A DNA stretch of 64,000 nt, taken from positions 1,612,001-1,676,000 of the forward strand of contig BPQB01000001.1 of NCBI GenBank assembly GCA_019973155.2, given 5' to 3'. Positions 1 through 10,612 of this stretch are shown here, one piece after another. This DNA comes from Phanerochaete sordida. Taxonomy: Eukaryota; Basidiomycota; Agaricomycetes; Polyporales; Phanerochaetaceae. Position 1 is the first letter of the stretch. Each line of letters opens with the position of its first letter. The position numbers and the translations under genes were made by a program. Below the pieces are notes generated by a model. It saw only the letters and a list, made by a program, of their open reading frames with translations, searched no databases and had not been told where the DNA came from.

Positions 1-2
1 CT

Positions 3-1277
3 CTCCTCCGCCACACGCCCACGCTCGCGCCTGTGCCACACAGGGCCGTGCTCGCCGTCACGGGCTCGCAGGCGTCCGAGTTCCTCAACGGCATCGTCGC
101 GTCGACGGTGCCGCCGCCCGGCGCGCACTTCTTCACCGCGTTCCTGCAAGCCCAGGCATGTCCGATCCGCGCCCTCGCATCCGGGCCCCTGAACTAACGG
201 CTCCACGGGCCAGGGCAGGGTCCTCCACGACGCCTTCGTGCATGCGCACACCTCGCCCGAGGGCCGCACGGGCTTCCTCGTCGAGTACGATGCGCGCGCG
301 TCCGAAGCGCCGCCCCTGCTCGCCATGCTGAAGCGATACGTGCTGCGTGCGAGGGTCAAGCTGCGCGACGTGTCAGATGAGTATGACGTCTGGGCCGCGT
401 GGGGGTCCGACAGGGAAAAGGCATGGGAAAGCACGAGACAATGGGGTTACTCGCGCAGCGGCGCGGTCGAGCCTGTTTGGAACGAGGAGGCACCGTGGGG
501 CAGCGTCTCGGGGCCCTTGCATGACAGGCGAGCAGTCGGTATGGGTGCTCGTGTGCTCTCACGTAAGGGAGATCGACGTGAGTGGCTCTTTTCTATGCAT
601 TAACCTCGGCTGGAGCAATGCAAGCAGCGCAAGGCTTCTCCGACTACGATGTAGCCACCTCGGATGACTACACACGGCATCGAATACTACATGGGGTTCC
701 GGAAGGCAACATCGACATCACCCCAGACCAGGCTTTCCCTATGGATTCGAATCTCGATTTCATGGGCGCACGTAAGTCACGTATTTCCGAGATCTGGCCC
801 AGCTGCTAACACCTGGTCGTGTGCAGTCGACTTCCGTAAAGGTTGCTATGTCGGCCAGGAGCTCACCGTCCGAGTGTATCACACCGGCCTTGTCCGCAAG
901 CGGATATACCCCGTCCTGCTGGGCGCAGAAGGCTCTGCGTGAGTTATGCCTCGCGTGCCTCGCGAAGCCTACTTACGTCCGTCGTGCCATACAGCGCACC
1001 TTCACTACCCGCGGGGACAGACATCCGGGTGCGCGCGATCGCCAGCAGCCCCGACGGGGCGCGCAAGCCCAGGCCGCGCGGCACAGGCAAGCTGCTGAGT
1101 TCGATCGACGGCGTCGGCCTCGCACTGCTCCGGCTCGAACAGGCTTCTGCAGTCGAGAAGGGCGAGTCCGAGTTTTACGTGGACGCTACTGCCGACGACG
1201 GCTCTTCTATCTCGGTGCCTGTCAGCTCCTGGAGGCCCGAGTGGTGGCCAGAGTTCCGCTCGGAGTCCGAGCAGTAA
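3..1277 (+). CDS. IBA57: Mitochondrial Fe-S cluster assembly factor IBA57 (CAF17/YgfZ family), 5' truncated
   Basis: This is the 3' part of the folate-binding GcvT-like protein that acts with ISA1/ISA2 in maturing mitochondrial [4Fe-4S] proteins. The family signature KGCYVGQE lies at about 838-861, preceded by the typical [10 protein letters not shown] and AFPMDSNLD blocks. The reading frame is open from base 3 into an [14 protein letters not shown] segment, so the true start is left of the window. I place introns at 156-213, 578 to about 624, 772-826 and 939-994; the gene ends with TAA at 1275-1277. The first intron has a GC donor (AG|GCATGT), needed to join FLQAQ to GRVLHDAF, the usual family sequence. 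The C-terminus (PEWWPEF...) is complete. Family assignment is secure; the exact acceptor of the second intron (624 or 627) is open. Confidence 0.9.
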
Positions 1278-1367
1278 GTTATACTCCAAGGGCAGACATA
1301 GCTGTCCGATTACGTGTATCATAGTACAATACATGCGAGCTACTATACTCGAACGACAGAACACTTC

Positions 1368-2531
1368 TTACAATACTATGTACACCACAAAAATGATTGT
1401 CGGCACCCACAGCATCCTGCCGACGATCGCTTCTGCTGCAGAACCGAGCGACGGGCCTCCAGAAGATGAGTTCGAGCTCCCACTGCCCCCGTGCACTACT
1501 CCAGGCTGGTAATCGGGGCTGACATTTGGCGTGATGGCGCCGATGTATTGCTCTCCTAGACTATTGATGTCTCCGCTCGAGTCCATCAGCGCGTCGTCCT
1601 AGTAGAAACGTCAGGCCAGTCGTCCTGCGACAAGATGAGGACGATGGACGCGTACTTGGTTGACCCCCTGTAAATTTTCGAACGCGCCGAACCACGCATA
1701 GCGCTCCACCCAGTCTGTGGTGTCCATGAACTGCTGAGTCGCATTCATAAAGTTGATGATATCCTGCGACGAGCACTGCGCGTTAGCGTTGTTGTAATTC
1801 TGTAAATACGGTAGTCAGTATGTAACTTAGAGCGTATCTACCTGTGGAATACCTGACAAGCCCACTCTGTCACCCATATCGGTCGTTGGAAGGTGTTGTG
1901 GAAATCCTCGAGGTACTCCATGAACGCCGTGGAGTTGATGTCGTACCAGTGCATCGCGATAAAATCGACTGTGCACCCACCCCCACACGCGGCAAGCCAC
2001 TGCTGCAGCCATGTCTTCCCTGACGGCGCCGAGCTCGGCGCGGGGCTGCCGAGCATGATGCCTTGCTGCTTCAGCGGCTCCATGTACTGTTTCCAGAGTG
2101 AGGCGCCGTCCGAGGGCGAGAGGTTCGACTGCCCGGTTTCTTGAGGCTCGTTAAACCCGAGAGCATGGGTAACGTGGAGACTTTGTATCGTGCTTTTGAT
2201 GTTCTGGTTCCAGTCGTCTATCTGGGTCGTGCCCCAGAGCATGGGCACGAACTCGAGGTTGCTCTGGAAGCCGTCAGGGCTCCACGTGTAATACCTGGCG
2301 GTATTTTTTTTCTGAGCGATTCGCTACCCTGAATCCGCAGAACACGCACCATTGTACTTTCCCGGTAGTGGTGTACTGCTGGATATCGGCGTTTGGCCCG
2401 TTAGGCCATGCCAGCCCCGCCTTTGCGGAGCTCGACACTGCCCGGACATCCAGGGTCGATCTGGCTGGGTTCGCAAATGCAGTCGGCAGAAAAAGTGCTA
2501 AGGCAAGAAAGCACGTCAGGGGGTACGGCAT
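1368..2531 (-). CDS. Secreted, probably GPI-anchored glycoside hydrolase (GH128-like, Glyco_hydro_cc / Asl1-like)
   Basis: Likely a beta-1,3-glucanase working on the fungal cell wall. It starts with a signal peptide (MPYPLTCFLALALFLPTAFA). The single TIM-barrel domain shows the two expected acidic residues: Glu in GFNEPQ (acid/base candidate) and Glu in WVTEWAC (nucleophile candidate). The C-terminus is a Ser/Gly-rich linker followed by a hydrophobic tail ending VYIVL, which looks like a GPI-attachment signal. Introns at 2295-2349, 1800-1852 and 1599-1655 restore the continuous domain (VQW|YYTWSPDGF, EWACQ|NYNNANAQC, GVNQ|DDALMDSS). Domain and secretion are seen in the sequence; the substrate is inferred from the family. 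It converges on IBA57 with only 90 bp between stop codons. Confidence 0.85.
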
Positions 2532-3178
2532 GGTTGTGGGCGGTCGGCTGTGTCAGTAGCACACGCATCCCCCAAACTTATCCTACCCTGCTCAGAAATC
2601 GAGTGGAGTAGGTAGCAGCATGTCTGCGGATATGGAGGAACCTTGTAGCATAGTTTCAAGCAGAGTTCGCGCTTGGCCAGGATCCGTGCACAGCCTAAGG
2701 GTCGGTTTGACAGAACTCTGAAGGTACGTCATGGCCTTGGAGGCGGTGTCTTGCCAACTTCAATCATGGCATCGGATCGCGTGAGAAACTGGAGACGTCC
2801 TTGGACGCCTGAGTCTATCAGCTCCACCGGAGAGAAGGATGTGGTGCAGGACGGCGGTGAAATAGGAAATCGCACTCGGCAGACACGGAGGAACGTGGTT
2901 GTTCAGAAAAAGCAGCCAGTCCACAGAGATTACGTCAGACGCTTTGTGGCGCTATTGATGCGCCTGATGCGCCTCTAAGCGCCGAACTGGAGCCGTGAGC
3001 AGATTCACGGGGTCCAGCCGAGGGAAATGAGATTAATGCCTTTAGGCATCTGTGAGGGGCACGGATACTAGTGCGCCTACCTTACATTTCTCGAGGCTAT
3101 CATAACGATTCTTCGGAGACGTCTGTATACCACAGTCTTGTCTACAGAAGCGGCCAGGATGGGCTACAGTACTAGTAT
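2532..3178. other. Intergenic, no convincing gene
   Basis: This stretch holds the upstream region of the GH128-like gene and the 3' flank of the dehydrogenase-like gene. A 101-codon plus-strand frame at 2673-2978 has no recognisable motif and I do not call it. Confidence 0.5.
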
Positions 3179-4256
3179 TCATTTCTTAGGCTCAACAACC
3201 TCCTTTGCGTCCTTCACAAAGTTCTTCAGTACCTTGACCTCAGCTGTATCCTCGCCCTTTTCCTCGGTGTCCGTCAGAGCCTTCGCGACGCGTTCATAGA
3301 GCCGTGCGAGGCCCAAGTGCGTCAACCCCTCACCGGCTCCTTCGATCTGGGCTTGTGTAGACGACGATTCGGCGTGCGAAAGCCCGTCTGCAACAAACGC
3401 AGAGATTTCCTCCATCTCGCCCACCCAGCGGTACGCTTTCGGAAGCATCCCCGGTGTGCTGCCAATGATGCGTTTCAGGATGACAGGCTGAGAGTCGGAG
3501 AGCTCGTGGAGCAGCGCATTCGCGGTTGCAGGGGATGAGGCATGTGCGGCTGAATATATAGGTGAGGGTGTGTGAAGAAGCACACGAGCAAAGGGAGCCT
3601 ACATAAGACCATGGTTGTGCAAATCCCTATGATGCCCTTGGTAATGCCCTACATCGAGGCGACGCGGTGAGCCCTTCGAAACAGAAATAGAGAGACAAAC
3701 GTACAGCATAAGACATCTTAAGTGCGCTAGCATCGCCAACACCGGCTCCCTCGCCTCTTAATGCTTTCACGTTCAGACCCCACTGCTTCAGTGAGGCGAA
3801 CTCGTCCAGCTCCACGGTATCTTCGGGTGCTGCACTGGCATAGAACACCGGGTCGTAATCGCCCTGCGGCGGGCCTCCAATAATGCCTGCATCCACGAAC
3901 TTGATAGGGGTGCCCTTAAATAGCGCCGCGATGCGCTTCACCGTCGTCGGGTTCACCGCGTTGCAGTCCGCGAAGCCGACTGGGCGCGTGGGCGCCGCCT
4001 GCTGGTGCGCGTCCCGGAATGCCTTCGCGAACGTCTCCGCCTCGCTCGGCGGGAGGATGCTCAGCGTCCAGTGTGCACGCGCCGCGATATCGGCGAGGGC
4101 TGCGTCCTCGAGGCCTGCGTCGGCGGCGCGCTTCCGCGTCGCGGCAGAGCGTCCGGCGAGGGTCGTCAGCACGGTGAGGCCCGCCGTCGTGAGGCGCTTG
4201 CCGACCGCCGCGCCCATCGCACCCGCGGCGACCACTGCGAGGACTGGTTGTGCCAT
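3179..4256 (-). CDS. NAD(P)-binding 6-phosphogluconate dehydrogenase-like protein with DUF1932 C-terminal domain
   Basis: The first 30 residues form a Rossmann start with a GAMGxxxG nucleotide loop (MAQPVLAVVAAGAMG). A beta-hydroxyacid-dehydrogenase-like core follows, including FVDAGIIGGPPQGDYDP, the usual position of substrate-side residues. The C-terminal helical part (LKRIIGSTPGMLPKAYRWVGEMEEI) matches the DUF1932 domain that follows this fold in fungi and bacteria. Introns at 3649-3704 and 3550-3602 give a protein of roughly 320 residues. I chose the ATG at 4256 because it begins the Rossmann strand directly; an in-frame upstream ATG at 4322 would add an unlikely extension. The substrate is unknown. 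It is divergent from the YIPF gene, 207 bp between starts. Confidence 0.8.
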
Positions 4257-4463
4257 GGTGAAGGTCGAAACGAAGATAGCATCGTGACACAAGTGTGGGC
4301 CTGTGAGAAAGGCCCGCCGCACGCACAGGGCTGGCGAGATGGTATAATTGGGCGTCTAGCTGCACGTGGCGGGTTATGACCGCGTACGGTATGGCGGGGG
4401 CAGATATACGCTTTGCTTTCTATCCCGACTGCAAGTCTTGTCTTACTCCCCCAATCCCCCATC

Positions 4464-5651
4464 ATGGCGTACGTCTCGATAGAATCAGACGATGTGAGTG
4501 TAGTCCATGGCTCTTCTTGTCCTTGTAACTCTGAAGCGGCTGCACAGCGCATGGAAGAAGGGCCGGAAGGCCTCCAGTTCCAATGTACGTTTAGCACGCG
4601 TCTGGGCGCACTTTGAAGCCTTGTTAACCAGGACACGCATAGCTTTTCTGGGAACAGATGCTAGAGACACTTCAGGTGTTCCGGGAGGAGGCAGCAATGC
4701 ACAAAGAGGTGCGTGACATCGTTCTCCTAGGTTAGCATTCACTCAGGCGTCCGCAGGATACATCCCCGACCGGCCAGGGAAGTCCAGTTTCTGGAACATC
4801 GACTACTACCAGCCATACTTTGACATTGACACGAAGACCGTACGTCCGGCCCCTCGACGTCGCCGTACCACCGCGCCGCTGACGCCGTGCACAGGTCCTG
4901 CGCCGCTGCTACTCGACGCTGATCCCGAACGGGAGCTACATCGCGAACCACCTCGCGCCGGCGGACCTGTACGGCCCCTTCTGGACGCTGACGACGCTCA
5001 TATTCTCGCTCTTCGTCTTCTCGTCGCTCGCGTCCTCCATCGCCGTGTACCTCTCCGACCCCGACGCCGCGTCGCCGACGGACCCGCTCGAGTACGACTT
5101 CGGGCTGCTCAGCACCGCGGTCGGGCTCGTGTACGCGTACGGGCTCGGCGTGCCCGTGCTGCTGTGGCTCGGCCTGCGGTACCTCGGTATCGGCGAGTGG
5201 AGCGTCGTCGAGACGGTTGCGTTGTGGGGGTACGGGCAGTTCGTGTGGATACCTGTGTCGGTACGTGGCAAGCCCGTTGCCGCTATACGCCTTGAGACCG
5301 ATTCGGCCATAGTTGCTCTGCATAATCCCGGTGCCGGTCGTGCGATGGGTGCTTGTCGGCCTTGCATTCGCACTGTCAGGTTACTTCTTGATAGTGAATA
5401 CTTGGCCAATTCTCGCCACGGTCCGTGTCCACAGCCTTTCCGCGGCAGCTCATGAACTCATCATTTGACATTGCATGTGTGTACAGGCTGACCAGAAGGC
5501 CGTACGATTAATTGCCATCTTCCTCGTTCTGCTGCATGCAGCGCTCGCGTTGTGCTTCAAAGTGCTCTTCTTTAGTTATTACGCGGTCAAGCAGATCGGC
5601 CCAAAGGACCCGATACCAGACCCTGAGCCGACTGCGCGCGCATTCTGGTAG
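4464..5651 (+). CDS. Yip1-domain Golgi membrane protein, YIPF1/YIPF2 type
   Basis: A multi-pass protein of the Yip1 family, which binds Rab GTPases and works in Golgi/ER membrane traffic. A soluble N-terminus (EGLQFQSFLGTDA) leads to the diagnostic block FWNIDYYQPYFDIDT, then ADLYGPFWTLTTLIFSL and four further hydrophobic segments. Exons I read: 4464-4493, 4548-4584, 4643-4708, 4757-4839, 4895-5260, 5313-5420, 5487-5651. All junctions keep frame. The protein ends PDPEPTARAFW. The match to the YIPF1/2 (rather than YIPF5/6) branch rests on the FW..DYYQ.YFD.DT and DLYGPFW motifs. Which Rab it binds cannot be read from sequence. Confidence 0.85.
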
Positions 5652-5765
5652 AGCAGACCATGGGATATCCGAAGTTGTTCAGCTATATTTATACTTTCAA
5701 TCGTGGTATGGAGTGGAATTGAGTGGGGTGGTACAGTGCTACAAGCGTATATCTGGATTGCATCG

Positions 5766-6924
5766 TTAGAACACGCGGAATCGCTTGCCAAGGAAATAGC
5801 CAATGCCAGCGAGTATGCCACCAATGTGACCAGCATTGTCAACTCTGGTTCGCTAAACAAACTCGTTCAGTAACCAAGCGGAAAACTGATAGAAAGATGC
5901 ACATACCGAGTCACTTAGCGACTCATACCCATCCATAAGGAAAACACCAGTGACGAAGGCCCAGGCAGGTATCGGTAATATGCCGAAGAGGGCAAACTGC
6001 GCTTTCGGCGCGACACAGGCAAAGAACGAGATGACAGCATAGACCGCACCTGAGAGAAGTTCCGCGATCAGCCAGGTGAAGAGATATGCGAACGGCAAAG
6101 GACGTACCACTTGCGCCGTGCGAAGAGTACATCGACCTGTGCTTCACGGAGTTGTTCCACCACAGGCTCGCCAAGCTGCAGAATATGCCACCTCCGAGGT
6201 ACAGCGCCAAGAATCCGGAGTTACCCAGGAGCTGGAGGACCGGCGGCGCCATGAAGTAGAATGTGAACGCGTTCGTGAAGATGTGCATGACGCCCTCGTG
6301 CGAAAAGCTGGCGGTCAGGAGTGTCCATCTGACGCAGTCTCAGCACATGCAACAAAAAGTCAAAGAAAGAGGGCACGTACATCCGGCCAGCGCTGATGTT
6401 CTGCATGCTAACAGTAAAATTGCGCTGCAATTTCAAGAAGAGACTGGCATCGCCGCTGCTTTGCTTCGTGGAGTTGAGATCAAGGACTTGCAAAGGAGAC
6501 TTTAAGGACGTACATATAAAGCCCTGCTCAACTGCCATGCCGCAAACACGGCGGCATTAATGCCCAGGACGCCCCAGAATATCGTGTTCGAGGGGATAGA
6601 GTCCAGCCACTGCTTGAACCGCTGCCAAGGCCCTTGGGGTGGTGGCGGGCTCCATGGGTCTCTTGGACGTGCAGTCGCTAATCTGCTACGGTGTGTTGCG
6701 CCCCATGCTTTGCTCAGCGCAAATTGCACTATGGACGGCTGTGGTCTTGAGACCTCGGACGCCGACGCGGTCAAAGGCCGTGATGCACCTGATAGCGGTC
6801 GCTGCCAGACCTGTGCGGGTTTCAGGAAGAGGCTCGAAAGGCCTGCTGGAGCTGCACGGCACGCCCGCGGGCTTACGGCCGCGCGGCGGAAGGTGTTCGC
6901 GAAGATAGTGGCATAGAGGCTCAT
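5766..6924 (-). CDS. PCP1: Mitochondrial rhomboid serine protease (PCP1/PARL type)
   Basis: An intramembrane serine protease. The N-terminus is Arg/Ala/Ser-rich like a mitochondrial presequence (residues 1-60). The conserved WTLLTASFSHEGVMHIFTNAF block holds the HxxxN motif. The catalytic Ser lies in GASGAVYA and is assembled across an intron (6050-6107: HGAS|GAVYAVIS). The catalytic His lies in NAGHIGGILAG near the C-terminus. Other introns: starting at 6513, one around 6325-6400 (joins GRI to WTLLT), and 5853-5906. The acceptor of the first intron is uncertain (about 6464 if it is 50 nt). In mitochondria this family processes dynamin-like and peroxidase precursors; the actual substrate is inferred. 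It shares a 196-bp divergent promoter region with the TRS20 gene. Confidence 0.87.
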
Positions 6925-7120
6925 GGTCGGGATGCGAGCGCGGTTCGAGCCTCGGGGCGTCGAAAGCGTTCGGCGCGCGGCCGGCGTGGTAAATGAGAGG
7001 CGGACCCCGGAACCGCGGGGTCGGGACCGCAACGGGACCCTCGGCCACGTGGCGCCACAGAGTTGAGGCCGTTGTGGCGGCTCCGTCGCGACCGCCGGGA
7101 CTCTGGCCGGGACGACGACG

Positions 7121-7818
7121 ATGTCGCACCATCTGTTCCTCCTCTCCCCGTCCGACACCCCGCTCTATGAGCTGACCCATCTTTCCAGCAAGCCCTCGCA
7201 GGCCACGCCATCGCCGCTGGCCAGCAATCTCCCCAGCTGGAGTACTTCGGCATTCGCGGGCACCCTGACCGCACTGTCTGGCGCGTCCAGTGCCGCTCAG
7301 TCGTACCACACTCAGGGTGGGAACGTGCGCATGGGCGGCGGCAAGGACCGCCATGTCATCCAAATGGTCGCAAATGCGAGCCTCGACGTGATAGAAGACG
7401 TTATGAGGAAAGAGAACCTCATGTCAGCGCTGCCTCGTCTCGTCTGTGGTTTCCGAGGATGCTAACTGTCCTACCAGGTACCTCAAGTCCGTGGACAAGT
7501 TTAATGAATGGACGGTATCGGCCTTTGTAACACCAGGAAGTATGTGCCGGCGGACTCAGCCACGGCTTTATGCTGACCGAAAGTTAGATATGAAATTCGT
7601 GCTTCTGCACGAGGCCAGGAACGACGATGGTATTCGGTCGTTCTTCCTAGACGTCTGGGAGCTGTATGTCAAGGTGAGCTGTTCCGGTACCCGTGACGCT
7701 GCAGGGACTTCTGAGCTCTGTGCAGACAATGCTGAACCCGTTCCATACGGCACACACGCCAATACGCAGCGCAGTGTTTGACGCACGAGTGCGGGCTAGT
7801 GCGAAAAAGTACCTGTGA
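7121..7818 (+). CDS. TRS20: TRAPP complex subunit TRS20 / sedlin (TRAPPC2)
   Basis: A longin-fold subunit of the TRAPP tethering complexes in ER-Golgi traffic and autophagy. The family blocks are present: [58 protein letters not shown] and the end [18 protein letters not shown]. Exons: 7121-7422, 7478-7539, 7588-7673, 7726-7818, all in frame. The product is about 180 residues; the excess over the usual ~140 is a Ser/Ala/Gly-rich insertion at about residues 25-75 between the first strands, common in basidiomycete copies. Identification is secure. Confidence 0.9.
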
Positions 7819-8084
7819 GAGGGCTGGACAATTGTGTGGATGGGTTCACGTGCAGTGTACTTTTGTCGGTTGCCTCAGGGGTGTGTACGTGGGCGTACCG
7901 TGCATGGTCGTCCGATCTTTGTTGTACAGTAGGCAGGCCTGGTAGTGACCTTGCCTGTGAAACCTGATAGGTTCTCGAAACGAATGATTGATTGGGGGCC
8001 GGAAGCACAGGCGGAGGGGTGGAGCGGTGTCCGGGGTCCGTGCGATGGCATGGCTGTGGGCTTCGTGCGCGGTGTTTTGATCTT

Positions 8085-8480
8085 CGTCGTCTCTCTCTCT
8101 CTGACCTTTCATCGGTGGCCTCTTCTCGTTTTTCTCTGTCTCTCTCTGTCTTCACTTCTCTTTAGCATATATAACTCTCTATCATCTTTATACTCTCGAG
8201 AAAACAGTCTCCTTCTTCCGCCCCTTGCCTAATCGCCAGCCCGCCACTTTTCCCGCCTTCCACAGACCCGTCACCTCCCCCGACGCTTAGACCACTCCCA
8301 GAGAGAGAGATAGACATATTCCCCTCCGTATCTTACCCGGAACTCAAGCTCAATTCACGCTCGCCCGGTACTTGACTCCTTATACTTCCTTTCTACGGGG
8401 AAACTGACCGAAGCGCAACCCCCTCAACAGCTGTATTTCATTTCCTATTTTCTCGACCACCCTCCGTGCTCCCCGTCTGA
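8085..8480. promoter_or_regulatory. Pyrimidine-rich promoter / 5' UTR tract
   Basis: The plus strand is strongly CT-rich (repeated ctctctct, tctctgtctc) with a TATA-like gcatatataact near 8165. CT-rich leaders like this are common before strongly expressed fungal genes. It precedes the ATG at 8532; a long 5' leader is likely. The rest of 7819-8531 shows no gene. Confidence 0.5.
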
Positions 8481-8531
8481 AATCGTCAGTTGATACCTAC
8501 CTGTCCTTTGGAACCCACTACTTGCATCGAA

Positions 8532-9962
8532 ATGGCCACTACCCCCGCACCCAACAACCGCGCCGCTCTCCTCGCCGGCCTGCGCACAGGAGGCGTCCGC
8601 TCCGTCTCTGGTCCAGTCGGAAACGTTCCTCATACCGCTGCCCCAGCCGGCACGTTTAACATACCCCGCTACTCTCCCCCTGTGCATGGAGGCGCCTTCC
8701 CCGAGGAAGAGGATGAGTTCGCCGATCTGGTCTCGCAGAACCTCTATAGCCATAACAACATGAGCCACATGCAACAGCAGCAGCAGCAGCATCCGATGAC
8801 CGCCGCTGTCGACGGCGCGGTCAACCGCTTCGCTCAGCAACAGCTGATGGGCGCGAACGGCGGTGCCTACATGGATCCCCAGGTGCAAATGCAGGCCTTG
8901 CAGCTGCAGATGATGCAGATGGAGATAGCGCGCTTGCAGGTAAGTTCAGTTTGGCGCAGTCCAGCGTATGCAGAACAATAACCTTCCTTTCTACCAATCA
9001 AGGCTCAGCAGTACCAGAACGAGTTGATTGCGCAAGCTCAACGCCAGCGTCAGCAGGTCCCCCAGCGCCGGCCTACCGCGGGCTACGCCCCGCCTGCGAC
9101 CGCAGGCCCGGCCAACACGTCGTTCGACTTCCGTCCCAACGTTATGGCTGCTCAAGCCCGCCGCACCAACCAGGCCGACCAACTCCGCGCTATGCTTGGT
9201 GTGAACGGCGAGGAGCAGGTCCCCATGACCGCCGCTCTCGGCGGCCGCTTCGGCAGTCGTATGTCACCTCAGTTCGGTGGTGAGGAAGACATGTCGGCGT
9301 ACCTCAAGACACCTGCTACGCCCAACTTCACCAACACCATCTCTGGCGGTACGTCACTCGGTAACCCGAGCGGCGTCACCTCTCCCAACCCGTCAAAGTC
9401 TGATGCGGCTGTTTCGTGGAGGCGCAGCGGTAACAACTCAGTTCTGAGTGGCAATCGTGCTGTGTCCTCTCCGCTGGTCAAGATCACCCCTCCTCCCGTC
9501 GAGCGCACTTCCCCAGTGAGCAGCCCAATCAAGACGCGCCCCCCTGCACTGCAGTTCAGCACGACCGCATCTCAACCCGTCAACGCCGTAGCTGTTGATG
9601 CTGATGTTGCTGATGGCGACGACAGCTCCTCCGTCTCCTCGAAGTCTGGTTCCACCCCGAGCACACCCCGCACGTCCTCGTCCCTCGGAGATGCGCCTCC
9701 TCTGTCGCCTCGCGAGGAGGCCTCAAAGAAGCTCTACGAGGGTCTCGGCATCGGACGGGTTCCTGCCATCGCCATCTCGGCCGCCCCTCCATCTGTGCAG
9801 CGGCTCGTCGCTGCCCCCGTGCGCCAGCCGATCGGCCCGCCGTCCAACAACGACGAGCTCATCCCCAAGAACTTCGCCACTCGCAGCCGTCGCAAAGCAT
9901 TCGGTGCGCTCGGCGCCCTGCTTGACGCGCGCGAGAAGCGCGAGGTGGTCGAGGCATTCTGA
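8532..9962 (+). CDS. Low-complexity hypothetical protein, basidiomycete type
   Basis: I do not recognise a named domain. Two exons, 8532-8939 and 9003-9962, give about 455 residues. The N-terminus (NNRAALLAGLRTGGVRS) is a short conserved-looking helix, followed by a poly-Gln run and a Gln/Met-rich amphipathic segment (QMQALQLQMMQMEIARLQ) that reads as a coiled coil across the intron. The middle is Ser/Thr/Pro-rich and probably disordered. The C-terminus returns to order with SKKLYEGLGIGR and the basic block FATRSRRKAFGALGALLDAREKR. The layout suggests a regulatory or RNA/scaffold protein but gives no direct function. Confidence 0.75.
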
Positions 9963-10612
9963 ACGGCCCTGCGACACAACGGCGTCGCGGCATAGCTTGG
10001 AACACTCCTTTTCGATGTATTTGTACGACTGGCCCATCGACGGCATTCGGTGTTCACCGCGGCTTGCTCACCTAGCCGCACGCGGTCTTCCACCCCCCTT
10101 CCTTTTAACTTAATTATTGACGAGCGCATCTCTGACCTGGACATTCATTGTACCCCAGAGCGGTCGCCGTCGCTTCCTCTCCTTCTCCCTTCATTCTGCC
10201 ACTCGCGTGGCTCGGGCGTCTTCGCGTGTTCTGTCTTCTTTCTGGTGTTTCTATGCGTCTGTGGATTTCGGTCTCGATAAGAGATGGGATGGCCAAGGGC
10301 AGTTGGTTGGCGGATCTGTGCTGGGCGAGTCGGTTTGGCGCAGGGAATGTGTGGAAGCAGCGCTTCCCGCCTCTTCCCCCGGTCATCGAAGGAAACCCCA
10401 CCCCCTCCCCTCGTAGGGGACTGCATCACCCACCCGGAACGGACGAAACTCCTCGTGTAGTTGGTGCATGCCCGTAGGATTATTTCATGTTGCGTCAAAA
10501 ACCACCCCTGTACACTCACCAAGCAATTGAATGCCTCCTCCTCGAGAGCTCTCGCGTGTGCAGACAAGAAATGCCAATGTAATAGCAAGGGTATCCAGCA
10601 CTACAGCAATAT
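9963..10612. other. Convergent 3' flanks
   Basis: These 650 bases separate the stop codons of two genes that run towards each other and hold T-rich 3' UTR-like sequence. No gene is visible. Confidence 0.5.

Noticed and set aside
8767..8790. CAG repeat as a microsatellite of special interest
   Set aside because: Only a short in-frame poly-Gln run, common in such low-complexity fungal proteins.
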